A stretch of 64,000 nt of DNA from Amorphophallus konjac. Its lineage: Eukaryota; Streptophyta; Magnoliopsida; Alismatales; Araceae. The DNA lies in the NCBI GenBank assembly GCA_022559845.1, contig CM040118.1:162088331-162152330 (forward strand), written 5' to 3'. The position numbers and the translations under genes are program-made. Within the stretch, counting starts at the first letter, position 1. Each line of letters begins with the position of its first letter. Under the pieces are notes generated by a model that worked only from the letters and a program-made list of their open reading frames with translations, was not told the origin of the DNA and searched no databases. This document shows positions 11,600 through 23,968 of the stretch, one piece after another.

Positions 11600-12320
11600 A
11601 CCCTGCCTGTTGGCAGGGTCGACCCTGCCTGTTGGCAGAGTCGACCCTGCCTGTTGACAGGGTTGACCCTGCCTGTTCACCGCGTTGACGCAGTACTGTT
11701 CACCGCGTTGATGCAATGAATGGCAGAGTCGACCCTGCCTGTTGGCAGGGTCGACCCTGCCTGTTCACCGCATTGACGCAGTACTGTTCACCGCATTGAC
11801 GCAGTGAACGGCAGAGTCGACCCTGCCTGTTGACAGGGTCGACCCTGCCTGTTCGCAGGGTGACGCGATGAACTGATGAGTCGACCCTGACAGTTCATCG
11901 CGTTGACGCGATGAACTGATGAGTGGACCCTGTCAACTGAAAATGAACTGATGAGTCGACCCTGCCAGTTCATCCTGTTGACGCGATGAACTGATGAGTC
12001 GACCCTGTCAACTGAAAATGAACTGATGAGTCGACCCTGCCAGTTCATCGCGTTGACGCGATGAACTGATGAGTCGACCCTGTCAACTGAAAATGAACTG
12101 ATGAGTCGACCCTGCCAGTTCATCGCGTTGACGCGATGAACTGATGAGTCGACCCTGCCAGTTCATTGTGTTGACGCGATGAACTGATGAGTTGACCCTG
12201 TCAACTGAAAATGAACTGATGAGTCAACCCTGCCAGTTCATTGCGTTGACGCGATGAACTGATGAGTCGACCCTGCCTGTTCGCAGGGTTGACGCGATGA
12301 ACTGCCGGGTTGACACGATG
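11600..12320. repeat. Palindrome array in element C 5' LTR (GTCGAC-rich)
   Basis: Tandem and interspersed copies of two palindromes: the perfect 18-mer GGCAGGGTCGACCCTGCC (for example 11612-11629) and the hairpin GTTCATCGCG-TTGA-CGCGATGAAC (for example 12118-12141), separated by TGATGAGTCGACCCTG-type spacers. The 3' LTR has the same array at about 20660-21180, some 200 bases shorter. Copies have therefore been gained or lost since insertion. Confidence 0.9.
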
Positions 12321-13605
12321 AACTACTGCTGGCTCATTGCGTTAACCTGATCGTTAGGCTTTTGCTTTTGCCATCTCCACCGATAGATGGCAGCCTGAGA
12401 GGTGATATTTAACTCCTGGAAGGGTCCTCTAAACCCTGTATAATTCCCAAGAAGGGCATCCCACAGTGAGGGTGTCGTTTCTAAAATTGTCAGGTGGCCC
12501 ATAAGGCACCTCTCTTATCTAGTTTTTTTCCGTGTATCAAACGTTACTGGTTTCCACTCCTAGTTCATCCCTACACATTAATGCGCCCTTGGATTCTATT
12601 CCATAATTCTACCTTATATATCATACTGGTCAAACCTTGAAATTCCATATTGGCTATAAATGAGAGTGGATGTCGACAGACATGATTAATGCTGTGCATA
12701 TAGGGCCCGGTCTGGTCCTGGGAGGAGCACCCGAAGGTACTTGTGCCCATGAGAGTTTATTGACCACGGTGTTTGGCATTGCACCGAAGTACTTGCTTGC
12801 TAGGCTTTAGACATTCCACGCATTCTCGTGATATTACTTGATTGATTTGACTTGAGACCCGCAGAAGGGTAAAGTTGTGCTTGAATGAAATTGATATATA
12901 GCCAATTCCAGTTTTACATGCTTGAATTTATATTACTTTCTATTACTTGCTTGACATGAGTTCTTACTCTCTTGGAAAGATTTCGTTAATTCCAGTTATT
13001 ACTTGTTTGAATCTCTTGCTATTGCTGCATTGAAGTTGGAATCCTTATACTCTCACTTATTATTCCTTCACTACTCTTGTTGATTTTTACAATCATTGAT
13101 ATCTACTCATCATCATGCATAGATTTACTGACATTAATTGAACTTGTAAACCACTTAAAGCATGTTAAATCTTGAGATGTAATTCCTACTGAGCGATTCG
13201 CTCATCTAGTTATTTTCTAATATTTTCAGGTAATTTGGATGTCAACCAACACTCGGAAGGGAATGAGACTGAGTGATGAGTGTTAGAGTGAAGTTATCAA
13301 ATTGTCATGTCCTTTGTGTTATTGTATTAGTTCACTTATGTCAGTTGTATCAATTCATCTATGTCATTTGTATTAGTCAACTTGATTAGAACTGCTCAAG
13401 ATTTGAAGCCTAGTCGTTGGACTCTGGGAACACATGTAATTGTCCTTTGATTAATTGTGACAATTGTCAGCTCGTACTATTTGTATTAAATTTTGAGTTA
13501 AATCTTAGTTATTTGCGCACTCTGATATTTACATGATTGACACGATCTATATAGACGCGTCACGCCTCCGGGTAATCTTCCGCGCTCGGGGCGTGACAGT
13601 CTTCG

Positions 13606-13617
13606 TGGTATCAGAGC
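13606..13617 (+). other. Primer-binding site of element C (initiator tRNA-Met)
   Basis: TGGTATCAGAGC after the same seven-base spacer as in B (GTCTTCG, 13599-13605). Bases 13618-13835 are an untranslated leader close to that of B. Confidence 0.92.
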
Positions 13618-13835
13618 CTAGGTTTTCAAACCTAGGGAACTAGAAAAAAAAATTATAAATGGTTAGAAATTGAAATCTAAGTAAAAACTTGAGTCCAAGG
13701 ATAGGTAAAACCCAAGTTCAAGGATAGATATACCTTACCCGGTAAGATGGATAGAGCCATGGGTTAAGTTCTACAATGACTTTCGACCTTACAAGTAAAT
13801 CCGATCTTTATCATACTTAACTCTTTTGTAGGATC

Positions 13836-16800
13836 ATGGCTACTGAAAGAGCACAATGGCGTGAGATGCAGCGCACCGTGCAGGGCCGTACACAGGCACT
13901 ACAGCAAGTGGCCCAAGGCGGAGCTATCCGTGGAGCGGGTGACCTCCACAGGAGTTTCCGTAACATGAACCCACCAAGGTTCACAGGTTCGTCCGATCCC
14001 GAGGATGCCGAGAATTGGCTAAAGGAGATGGAACGAATCTTCCGTGTAATGCAATGCACGGACGAGGAGAAAGTTTTACAGGCTGTATTCCAACTTGAGT
14101 GGGACGCTCGATGCTGGTGGGAATCCATAGAAGCAACACTGCCAGAATACCATGTTACATGGGATGAATTCACGGAGCATTTCAACAACAAGTACTTCTC
14201 CGATCATATCCAGGAAAAGAAGGCCACATAATTCACCGTTCTAAAACAACGAGGCTTGAAAGTGGCCGAGTATGAGGCCCAGTTCTCCAGATTGTCTAGG
14301 TATGCACCCCACTTGGTGTGTACAGAAAAGATGAAGGCGAGAAGATTCCTCAATGGGCTTCGGCCCCATTATATCACACAACTTGCCCCGATGGACATCC
14401 AAGTCTATTCGGAGATGGTTCGACGTGCTCAACTGCTGGAAGACGCCACCGAATTATCTGAGAGAATCCGAGGAAGAGACAAGAAGGAACCCGTCACAAG
14501 CCCGGGAAAATTCAAACAATCCTTCAATAAGAAGCGATTCTTCATGGGAGGGGAGCCCTCTAAGGTGAAGAAATTCCAGAAGAATGACAGACCATTCTCC
14601 ACCACCACACCATCAAAGGAGATTTGCAAGTATTGTGATAAAGCTGGTCATAAGACCGAGGAATGCCGGAGAAAGTTAGGAGCTTGTCTTTGATGTGGGA
14701 GCCGAGAGCATCGAATTCCGGACTGCCCACTGATGAAGGAATAAGACACCAAATACGAGAAGCGTCCGGTAAAGAAACAAGGCCGTCTGCAAGCTCTCCA
14801 AGAGACGGAACCCACTAAAGGTGGAATTGTGGAAGGTACTCTCACTATTTGTTCAAAAACTGCTCAAGTTTTATTCGATACCGGAGCAACTCATTCATTC
14901 GTTTCCAAGAACTTTGCTGCTTCATTTTCTAAGAAACATGAACTGTTAGATTTGGTCATATCTACACCTCTTAGGAATGAGTCTGATATCACTTATCATT
15001 ATCCAAACTGTGAAGTGATGATTAAGGGAAATAATTTACCTGCTGACCTGATATGCCTAGACATAAAGGGGTATGATGTCATACTAGGTGCCGACTGGCT
15101 ATCCACATACCAAGCAACTGTAGATTGCCGGCATGGCAAGGTAACTTTCGTAGATTTCCCAGAGCTAGTTTACAATAGCCCTCGGAGTAAATCACTTCTT
15201 ATATCAGCACTCCGCGCTAGTAAACTTATGAATAAGGGATGCATGACTTTCATAGCATTCGTGACTGCCACGGAAGTCGAGAAGGTTAAACTTGAAGACA
15301 TCCGTGTAATTCGGGATTTTCCTGATGTTTTTCCAGAAGATTTAACCGGCTTACCCCCGGAAAGGGAAGTGTCGTTCACAATCGACCTTGTCCCTGGTGC
15401 TCGTCCTATTTCCAGGGCACCATACAGAATGTCCCCTTCTAAGCCGAAGGAACTAAAAGAGCAGCTAATGGAGTTATTGAACAAGGGTTTCATCAGGCCG
15501 AGTACTTCCCCATGGGGAGAACCCATGCTATTCGTCAAAAAGAAGGACGGATCGATGAGATTATGCATAGATTATCGGCAGCTAAATCACCTTACAATCA
15601 AGAACAAGTATCCACTGCCAAGGATTGATGAGCTGTTCGATCAACTTTCTGGAGCTTTATATTTCTCCAAGATTGATCTTCATTCTGGTTACCACCAATT
15701 GAAGATCAAAGAAGAAGACATTCATAAAACTGCATTCCGAAGCAGGTATGGGCATTACGAATTTACTGTTATGCCTTTCGGACTAACAAATGCCCCTGCA
15801 ACTTTTATGCAGTTAATGAACAACATATTCAGGCCCTATTTAGACCAATTTATTGTGGTCTTTATTGATGATATTCTGATCTATTCAAAGATCGAAGAGG
15901 ATCATGAAGAACATCTCAAGAAGGCATTACAGATATTAAGGGGAAACAAGCTATATGCCAAATTCAGTAAATGCGAGTTTTGGCTCGAGGAAGTATCTTT
16001 CTTGGGCCATATCATTTCGAAGAACGGAATTGTTGTTGACCCATCAAAGGTCGAAGCCGTGAAGAACTGGGAACGACCCACAAATGTAACTGAGATTCAG
16101 AGCTTCTTGGGTCTAGCTGGTTACTACCGGCATTTTATAAAAGAATTCTCCAAAATTGTTGTTCCCCTGACCAGGTTAACCCGCAAGGAAGTGCCTTATG
16201 AGTGGAAAGAAGACTGTGAAAAGAGTTTTCAAACTTTGAAGGATCTCTTGACCACTGCTCCAGTCTTATCATTACCAATGGAAGGAGAAAAATACGAGGT
16301 ATATACCGATGCTTCTGGTATTGGCCTCGGATGTGTATTGATGCAGAATGGGAGAGTCATTGCATAATCTTCCCGACAATTGAAGAAACATGAAGAGAAC
16401 TACCCAGTTCACGACTTAGAACTGGCCGCAGTAGTATTCGCTTTAAAGATCTGGAGGCACTATCTCTATGGAGAACAATTCACTGTGTACTCCGATCATA
16501 AAAGCCTCAAGTACTTATTCTCCCAAAAGGAGCTGAACATGCGGCAAAGGCGTTGGCTCGAGTATCTCAAGGATTTTGACTTCACTATATAGTACCATCC
16601 TAGTAAGGGTAATTCCGTAGCTGATGCCCTTAGTCGAAAGCTGAGAACAATATTGGCCAACTGCATGATACAAGAATGGAAACTGCTGGAGAAATTCTCT
16701 GAGCTTGATATCAGCACAGATGAGAAGAACATGTGTATTATTCTATCTCATATGAGCCTACATCCAGATTTGCTACCTGAAATCAAGAAGTTACAAGAAG

Positions 16801-18188
16801 AGGATCCCTCGCTAGTGGAGATAAAGAGCAAGCTGGACGAGAGACTGGATTTCAAGCTGGCACCTGATGGCAGATTACTATTTCATGAACGGACATGTGT
16901 GCCCGACTGTCCCGAATTGAAGAAGAAGATTCTTGAAGAAGCTCATAGATCGAGGTACACAATCAACCCTGGAGCCACTAAGATGTACCAAGACTTGAAA
17001 AGAACTTTCTGGTGGTCTAACATGAAAAGGGAGGTAGCAGACTTTGTGTCTCCTTGCCTCACATGCCAACAAGTGAAGGCGGAACATCAAAAATCCGTCG
17101 GAAAGCTACATCCGCTGGATATTCCCAAGTGGAAGTGGGAATACATTGGCATGGACTTTATCATGGGTTTGCCCAAGTCTAGGGGCGGATATGATGGAAT
17201 TTGGGTAATTATCGATCGGTTAACTAAATCGGCCCATTTCTTACCCATCAAAAGTCGATGGTCAGTTGACGTACTTGCTGCCCTGTATATTAAGGAGATG
17301 GTTAGATTGCATGGAGTTCTCGTCTCGATCGTATCTGACCGAGACCCACGCTTCACCTCTCATTTTTGGAAGGGTCTACAACACTCTCTGGGGACGAAAC
17401 TTAATTTCAGCACTGCTTTCCATCCCCAGACAGATGGTCAGACTGAAAGGACAAATCAGGTTGTTGAAGATATGTTAAGAGCATGTATTATAGATTTCGG
17501 CGGAAGCTGGCATGACCACTTACCACTAGCCGAATTTGCATATAATAACAGCTATCAAGCTAGTATTCAAATGGATCCTTTCGAGGCGCTTTATGGCAGG
17601 AGTTGTCGTTCTCCAATATGCTGGTAAGAAGTCGGTGAAAGACAAATTCTAGGCCCAGATATGGTTAGAGATTCGACTGAGAAGATACACCTTATCAGAG
17701 AGAGACTTAAGGTAGCTCAGTGCAGGCAAAAATCTTATGTTGATAACAGAAGGCGAGATTTGGAATTTCAAGCGGGTGACCATGTATTTCTCAAGGTATC
17801 TCCCGGCCGAGGTATTAGAAGATTCGGTGTTAAGGGCAAGCTTACACCAAGGTTTATCGGTCCATTTGAAGTATGGGAAAGAGTGGGCGAGGTGGCTTAC
17901 CGCATTGCCTTATCTCCCCAACTCTCGGAAGTGCACAATGTATTTCATATATCTATGCTGAAGAAATATGTGCACGACCCTTCGCACGTCATCAATCATG
18001 CTGAATTGGTGATTCAAAGGGATCTTACTTATGAACAAAGGCCGATGCAGATCCTCGACCGCGAAGTTCGAGTTCTAAGGAGCAAGACGATCCCTATGGT
18101 AAAAATCTAATGGAATCGATGCTCGGAGCAAGAAGCAACTTGGGAGACCGAGGAATCTATGAAGAGAAGATACCCAGAACTATTTTAG
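13836..18188 (+). pseudogene. gag-pol: Element C gag-pol polyprotein, full length with seven stops
   Basis: A 1,451-codon frame with no frameshift. It encodes Gag (domain about 14000-14230; CCHC knuckle CKYCDKAGHKTEEC at 14625-14666), protease (DTGA at 14877), reverse transcriptase (FIDD at 15861-15872), RNase H (about 16290-16640), integrase (zinc finger about 16940-17080; catalytic Asp 17214, Asp 17337, Glu 17445) and a chromodomain with ATWETEESMKRRYPELF near the end. In-frame stops are at 14229, 14691, 14742, 16365, 16590, 17625 and 18108. The second His of the integrase HHCC finger is Asn (TINPG where B has TIHPR). Chromodomains of this group are known to target chromatin. The element could only have moved with helper proteins since these lesions arose. 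Inactive. Confidence 0.93.
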
Positions 18189-18273
18189 TCGGCAAGTATC
18201 TTATACTTTCTACAGTATCCTTATGTAGTTGAAATTACCCTTATACAATTGAATTTGGGGACCAAATTCTTTT

Positions 18274-18286
18274 AAGTAGGGGAGGG
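18274..18286 (+). other. Polypurine tract of element C
   Basis: AAGTAGGGGAGGG directly before the 3' LTR, the expected plus-strand primer. Bases 18189-18273 are a short untranslated tail. Confidence 0.85.
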
Positions 18287-18536
18287 TGTAGCACCCTGTA
18301 TAAAAAAAATGATAAAAAAATTATTATTATTAATATTTTGCAAATAAAAAAATTAATATTAGAGAGTTTATGTAAGAAGTGGGAACACGAAGTTATCATA
18401 TGTAAAGATTATTCACTTAACAAGTGTGACTTTCTAGTATAGTTGGTTAAGTAACTTCCCTTTTAACCCAATGACCAGGGTTCAAATCCTAGCATCCACA
18501 ATTTACTTTTTGTGCCAAATAATTATATACGATAGG

Positions 18537-19071
18537 TAGGGCTGTCAATGGGCCGAGCTCGGGCCGGGCTTAGGTCGGCCCGGCCCGGGCCCGACTTATC
18601 AAGAGTAAGGCTCGGGCCCGACCTATGTCGGGCCGGGCCGGGCCTGACATTATGTAAAAAATTCAAAGCCCGACTAAGGCCCGGCCCGGCCCGACTACTT
18701 AAATAAAATAATAAAAATAATAAAAATTAATAGATTTAATACTATAAAACTTATAATCTCACTAAATAAATTAAAGTTTTGATATTAATTACATAATTTG
18801 TGTGAAAAGAGATATTTAAAATTTTTAATTAATTAAAATAACGTAATTTTGACTAAATAGTTTTTAAAATTTGAAGTGAGAATAAAAAAGGGATCGGGCC
18901 GGGCCAGCCCGCAGGCCGAACTCAAAGCCCGAGTCCGGCCCGCGAGTCTAGTCGGGCCGGGCTTTTAGGCCCGACTAAAAGCCCGCGGGCGGAAAAAGAC
19001 CTTGCGGCCCGGCCCGAAATCGGGCCAGGCCCGCGGGCCTGTCGGGCCGGCCAGGCCCATTGACAGCCCTA
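18537..19071. mobile_element. Non-autonomous hAT-type element
   Basis: Terminal inverted repeats TAGGGCTGTCAATGGGCC (18537) and its complement ending at 19071, flanked by the 8-bp duplication ACGATAGG (18529-18536, 19072-19079). The 5' LTR of C has the empty site at about 10010. Both ends are rich in GGGCCGGGC-type repeats for about 150 bases and the middle is AT-rich. There is no open frame, so it relies on a transposase made elsewhere. The 8-bp duplication and the TAGGGCTGTCAATGG terminus are typical of plant hAT-derived elements. Confidence 0.9.
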
Positions 19072-20659
19072 ACGATAGGCTAGCAATTAGACAAACCTAC
19101 GTTGGCATCTCTCCTTTTCATACGTGAATAGTGCCATGAATAGTATCACTTTTTATTTAAAAAGAATTTTTCAAAAACAATTATATGTAAAAATAGAGAA
19201 AAATATAAGGATCTTATCCATGAAATTTCATTAACTAACTCCATCAAATTTTAAAGATAAAAATCATGAAAGTTAAGTGGGAAGTTTAAAATAAATAAAC
19301 CACCATCTCATAGGAGCTACAATCCACCAGACAACCTTTCGATTCCCTTATCCCCAACAACCTGTACAAGCTGTAAAGTCCCATTATTTCAGATCTTGCA
19401 TCCCATTCGTTCATGACAGACCCTATAAACATACCCCTTTGCTACCCCCATTCTAGGCTAGCTTAGGTTGGGGCAAAGCTTTGCAGGGAAGGGTTCTGCT
19501 ACTACGATCTTCCAACAGGTAGGTGTTCTCAACTTTTAACTAAACTAATAGCTAATCTAGGATGATTAGTCTAGGCATTTAGTCTTAGGCTCATTTCCAT
19601 GCGACATTTAGTGTTTATAAAGCATGTGTTGGCTTAAATCTAGGATGATTAGTATGCCTTAGTTTCATGCCTAAGATAATTAGCATGTATTAACTTTATA
19701 CCCAGAATAATTAGCAAGTATTAGTCTCATATCTAGAATGATTAACATGTGTTGACTTAAATCTAGGATGATTAGCATGCATTAGCTTCATACTTGAGAT
19801 GATTAGCATGTATTAGCTTCATACCTAAGCCGATTAGCATGCATTAGCTTCATACTCGAGATGATTAGCATGTATTAGCTTCATACCTAAGCCGATTAGC
19901 ATGCATTAGCTTCATACTTGAGATGATTAGCATGTATTAGCTTTATACTTAAGATAATTAGCATGTATTAGCCTTATACCCAGAATAATTAGCAAGTATT
20001 AGCAAGTATTAGTCTCATACCTAGAATAATTAGCATGTGTTAGCTTAAATCTAGGACGATTAGCATGTATTAGCTAATATCTATATTTGATATAGTTCAT
20101 GCTTTAGTAAAGGGCCTGTCATTATGTCAATTTCTGTGAAACTAAAACCACCATGTTAAAGATGTTATATGAGAGAAACTAAAGCCTGAAAATAGTGAAA
20201 GAAGAAATTGTAGTCAAGAGGATGAAAAATGTGGAAAAAGACCAAGTTGAAAGAGGCCAAGTGGAAAAAGACCAAGTTGAAAACACAATGAAATGATATT
20301 GAAAATAGGGGGTTCTAAGAAGGAGAATAATGAAAAATCTAGAGAGAATGAGAATATGTGAAAGAAGAGAAAGTCATAGATTGTAAGGTTAGGAAGAAGT
20401 TTTATGAAGAGTGTAGAGAGAGAAAATGAGAGGAAGAAGGTGAAAAATGTGAAAAAAACGAGATCTATAGGCGCAGGTGAACAGTTACTGAGTAAAAAAT
20501 AGAACCGTAGAAAATTAATTATAACTTAAAAACTAAGAAGAATTGGAGGATGTGGTAGAAGAAGAAAATCTATATCTACAAGAGAAGAAGAACTTTTGTG
20601 AAGAACTTAGAGTGAAAGGAGGATTGGAAGGGCATGAAAATTGGGGAACAAAAGAAAGT

Positions 20660-21180
20660 ATCGACCCTACCTGTTGACAGGGTCGACCCTGCCTGTTGGC
20701 AGAGTCGACCTTGCCTGTTGGCAGAGTCGACCCTGCCTGTTCACCGCGTTGACGCAGTACTGTTCACCGCGTTGACGCAGTGAACGGCAGAGTCGACCCT
20801 GCCTGTTGACAGGGTCGACCCTGCCTGTTCGCAGGGTTGACGCGATGAACTGATGAGTCGACCCTAACAGTTCATCGCGTTGACGCGATGAGCTGATGAG
20901 TCGACCCTGTCAACTGAAAATGAACTGATGAGTCGACCCTGCCAGTTCATCGCGTTGACGTGATGAACTGATGAGTCGACCCTGTCAACTGAAAATGAAC
21001 TGATGAGTCGACCCTGCCAGTTCATCGCGTTGACGCGATGAACTGATGAGTCGACCCTGTCAACTGAAAATGAACTGATGAGTCAACCCTGCCAGTTCAT
21101 CGCGTTGACGCGATGAACTGATGAGTCGACCCTGCCTGTTCGCAGGGTTGACGCGATGAACTGCCGGGTTGACACGATGA
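20660..21180. repeat. Palindrome array in element C 3' LTR
   Basis: The same GGGTCGACCC and GTTCATCGCG/CGCGATGAAC hairpins as in the 5' LTR, with fewer units. Comparing the two arrays gives the units gained or lost after insertion. Confidence 0.85.
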
Positions 21181-22456
21181 ACTACAGCTGGCTCATTGCG
21201 TTAACCTGATCGTTAGGCTTTCGCTTTTGCCATCTCCACCGATAGATGGCAGCCTGAGAGGTGATATTTAACTCCTGACAGGGTCCTCTAAACCCTGTAT
21301 AATTCTCAGGAAGGGCATCCCACAGTGAGGGTGTCGTTTCTAAAATTGTCAGGTGGCCCATAAAGCACCTCTCTTATCTAGTTTTTTTCCGTGTATCAAA
21401 TGTTACTGGTTTCCACTCCTAGTTCATCCCTACACATTAATGCACCCTTGGATTCATTCCATAATTCTACCTTATATATCATACTGGTCAAACCTTGAAA
21501 TTCCATATTGGCTATAAATGAGAGTGGATGTCGACAGACATGATTAATGCTGTACATATAGGGCCCGGTCTGGTCCTGGGAGGAGCACCCGAAGGTACTT
21601 GTGCCTATGGGAGTTTATTGACCACGGTGTTTGGCATTGCACCAAAGTACTTGCTTGCTAGGCTTTAGACATTCCACTCATTCTCGTGATATTACTTGAT
21701 TGATTTGACTTGAGACCCGCAGAAGGGTAAAGTTGTGCTTGAATGAAAATGATAAATAGCCAATTCCAGGTTTACATGCTTGAATTTATATTACTTTCTA
21801 TTACTTGCTTGACATGAGTTCTTACTCTCTTGGAAAGATTTCATTAATTCTAGTTATTACTTGTTTGAATCTCAGGCTATTGCTGCATTGAAGTTGGAAT
21901 CCTTATACTCTCACTTGTTATTCCTTCACTACTCTTGTCGATTTTTACAATCCTTGATATCTACTCATCTACATGCATAGCTTTACTGACATTAATTGAA
22001 CTTGTAAACCACTTAAAGCATGTTAAATCTTGAGATGTAATTCCTACTGAGCGATTCGCTCATCTAGTTATTTTCTAATATTTTCAGGTAATTTGGATGT
22101 CAACCAACACTCAGAAGGGAATGATACTGAGTGATGAGTGTTAGAGTGAAGTTATCAAATTGTCATGTCCTCTGTGTTATTGTATTAGTTCACTTATGTC
22201 AGTTGTATCAATTCATCTATGTCATTTGTATTAGTCAACTTGATTAGAACTACTCAAGATTTGAAGCCTAGTCGTTGGACTCTAGGAACACATGTAATTG
22301 TCCTTTGATTAATTGTGACAATTGTCAGCTCGTACTATTTGTATTAAATTTCGAGTTAAATCTTAGTTATTTGCGCACTCTGATATTTACATGATTGACA
22401 CGATCTATATAGACGCGTCACGCCTCCGGGTAATCTTCCGCGCTCGGGGCGTGACA

Positions 22457-23889
22457 GCCTACATCCAGATTTGGTACCTGAAATCAAGAAGCTACAGGAA
22501 GAAGATCCCGCACTAGTGGAGATAAAGAGCAAACTGGACGAGAGACTTGATTTCAAGCTGGCACCTGATGGCAGATTTCTATTTCATGAACGGACATGTA
22601 TGCCCGACTGTCCCGAGTTGAAAAAAAAGATTCTTGAAGAAGCTCATCGATCGAGGTACACGATCCACCCTAGAGCCACTAAGATGTACCAAGACTTAAA
22701 AAGAACTTTCTGGTGGCCTAACATGAAAAGGGAAATGGCAGATTTTGTATCTTGTTGCCTCACATGCAACCAAGTGAAGGCAGAACATCAAAAACCCAAC
22801 GGAAAGCTACATCCGCTAGATATTCCCAAGTGGAAGTGGGAAGATATTGGCATGAACTTTATCATGGGTTTGCCCAAGTCTAGGGGCGGATACGATGAAA
22901 TTTAGGTAATTATCGACCGGCTAACCAAATCGGCCCATTTCTTACCCATCAAAATCTGATGGTCAGTCGACGTACTTGTTGCCCTGTATATCAAAGAGAT
23001 GGTTAGATTGCATGGAGTTCCCGTCTCAATCGTATCTGACCGAGACCCGCGCTTCACCTCTCATTTCTGGAAGAGTCTACAACACTCTCTGAGGACAAAA
23101 CTCAACTACAATACTGCTTTCCATCCCCAGACAGATGGACAGACCGAGAGGATAAATCAAGTTGTGGAAGATATGTTGACAGCATGCATTATAGACTTTG
23201 GCGGAAGCTGGCACGACCACTTTCCACTAGCCGAATTTGTATATAATAACAGCTATCAAGCCAGTATACAAATGGCACCTTTTGAGACGTTATATGACAG
23301 GAGTTGCCGATCTCCTATATGCTGGGATGAAGTCGGTGAAAGATAAATTTTAGGCCCAGACATGGTAAGAGATTCCACTGAGAAGATACATCTCATTAGA
23401 GAAAGATTAAAGATAGCACAGTCCAGAGAGAAATCTTATGCTGATAACAGAAGGCGAGACCTGGAATTTCAAGTCGGAGATCATGTTTTCCTCAAGGTAT
23501 CTCCCGGTCGAGACATTAGAAGATTCGGTGTCAAGGGCAAACTAACACCAAGGTTTATTGGTCCATTCGAAGTGCTGGAAAGAGTAGGCGAGGTGGCTTA
23601 TCGCATCGCCCTACCTCCGCAACTATCAGAAGTGCACAACGTATTTCATGTTTCTATGCTGAAGAAATATGTGCACGTTCCTTTCCATGTCATTGACCAC
23701 AATGATCTAGTGGTATAGAAGGACCTTACCTACGAGTAGAAGCTAATGAAGACCCTCGACCGAGAAGTTCGAGTTCTAAGGAACAAGACGATCCCTATGG
23801 TTAAAATCCAATTGAATCGATGTTTAGAACAAGAAGCTACATGGGAAACTGAAGAATCTATGAAGAGGAGATTTCCAGAGTTATTCTAA
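22457..23889 (+). pseudogene. gag-pol: Element B pol, second part (integrase and chromodomain)
   Basis: Continuation of B's polyprotein after element C, with the target duplication GCCTA at 22457-22461 and the frame resuming at 22462. Integrase zinc finger (AHRSRYTIHP ... CCLTC, about 22640-22770), core with IIDRLT (about 22909), SDRDPRF (about 23036) and TDGQTER (about 23130), then the C-terminal domain and a chromodomain ending FPELF. Stops are at 22903, 22957, 23344, 23716 and 23737, with the normal end at 23887. The HHCC finger is intact here, unlike in C. Comparison with C shows TGG to TAG, CGA to TGA and CAA to TAA changes. Confidence 0.92.
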
Positions 23890-23954
23890 TTGTAAGTACT
23901 CTGCACCTTTCCTATTTCCGTATAATGCAGCTGAATTTGGGGACCTAATTCTTT

Positions 23955-23968
23955 TAAGTGGGGGAGGG
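23955..23968 (+). other. Polypurine tract of element B
   Basis: TTAAGTGGGGGAGGG-type tract ending directly at the 3' LTR start (23969). C and D have close matches. Confidence 0.85.

Larger units (their letters stand above)
10455..13229 (+). other. Predicted leader intron inside element C 5' LTR
   Basis: Donor-like CAACAG/GTAGGTG and acceptor-like CTAATATTTTCAG/GT, placed as in B. Both sites are kept in the 3' LTR (19519 and 22087). The repeat arrays of this LTR lie between them. Inferred, not shown. Confidence 0.4.
9772..13598 (+). repeat. Element C 5' LTR (3.8 kb)
   Basis: Runs TGTAGCACCCC to GGGCGTGACA. It starts with an AT-rich stretch, then a candidate TATA box (10360), a donor-like CAG/GTAGGT (10454/10455), a 31-bp tandem array (about 10560-11010), a purine-rich stretch (11100-11580), a palindrome array (11600-12320), the shared GGGCCCGGTCT block (about 12704) and GAGCGATTCGCTC (about 13190). 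Open frames at 11479-11688 and 11788-12123 are translations of the repeats and are not genes. Confidence 0.93.
9772..22456 (+). mobile_element. Element C: Tekay/Del-type Ty3/gypsy chromovirus nested in B
   Basis: A complete plus-strand element with LTRs 9772-13598 and 18287-22456, primer site 13606-13617, gag-pol 13836-18188 and polypurine tract 18274-18286. The target duplication is GCCTA (9767-9771, 22457-22461). Its coding region is close to that of B, but the first half of the LTR is different in sequence: C has AT-rich DNA, a 31-bp tandem array and a SalI-rich palindrome array where B has its GAAGAC array. The last 1 kb of the LTR is similar in both. A hAT-type element sits in its 3' LTR only, so it came later than C. 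Confidence 0.95.
18287..22456 (+). repeat. Element C 3' LTR (with hAT-type insertion)
   Basis: Matches the 5' LTR along its length, with about 4 percent differences in the first 170 bases. It is longer (4,170 bp) because of the 535-bp insertion at 18537-19071, and its palindrome array (about 20660-21180) is shorter than that of the 5' LTR. Candidate TATA near 19427; donor- and acceptor-like sites at 19519 and 22087. Confidence 0.93.

Noticed and set aside
11788..12123. Minus-strand ORF with a repeated protein motif (NWQGRLISS...)
   Set aside because: Translation of the GTCGAC palindrome array, whose unit length happens to keep one frame open. No start context or family.
12655..12660. TATAAA in GGCTATAAATGAGAG as the main promoter of B and C LTRs
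   Set aside because: It is conserved (also 5575, 21513, 26768) but D lacks it at the same place, and each LTR has a better placed candidate upstream of the donor-like site. Kept open only as an alternative.
18537..19071. GC-rich segment as a CpG island or host gene promoter
   Set aside because: Terminal inverted repeats, 8-bp duplication and the empty site in the other LTR show it is a transposable element.
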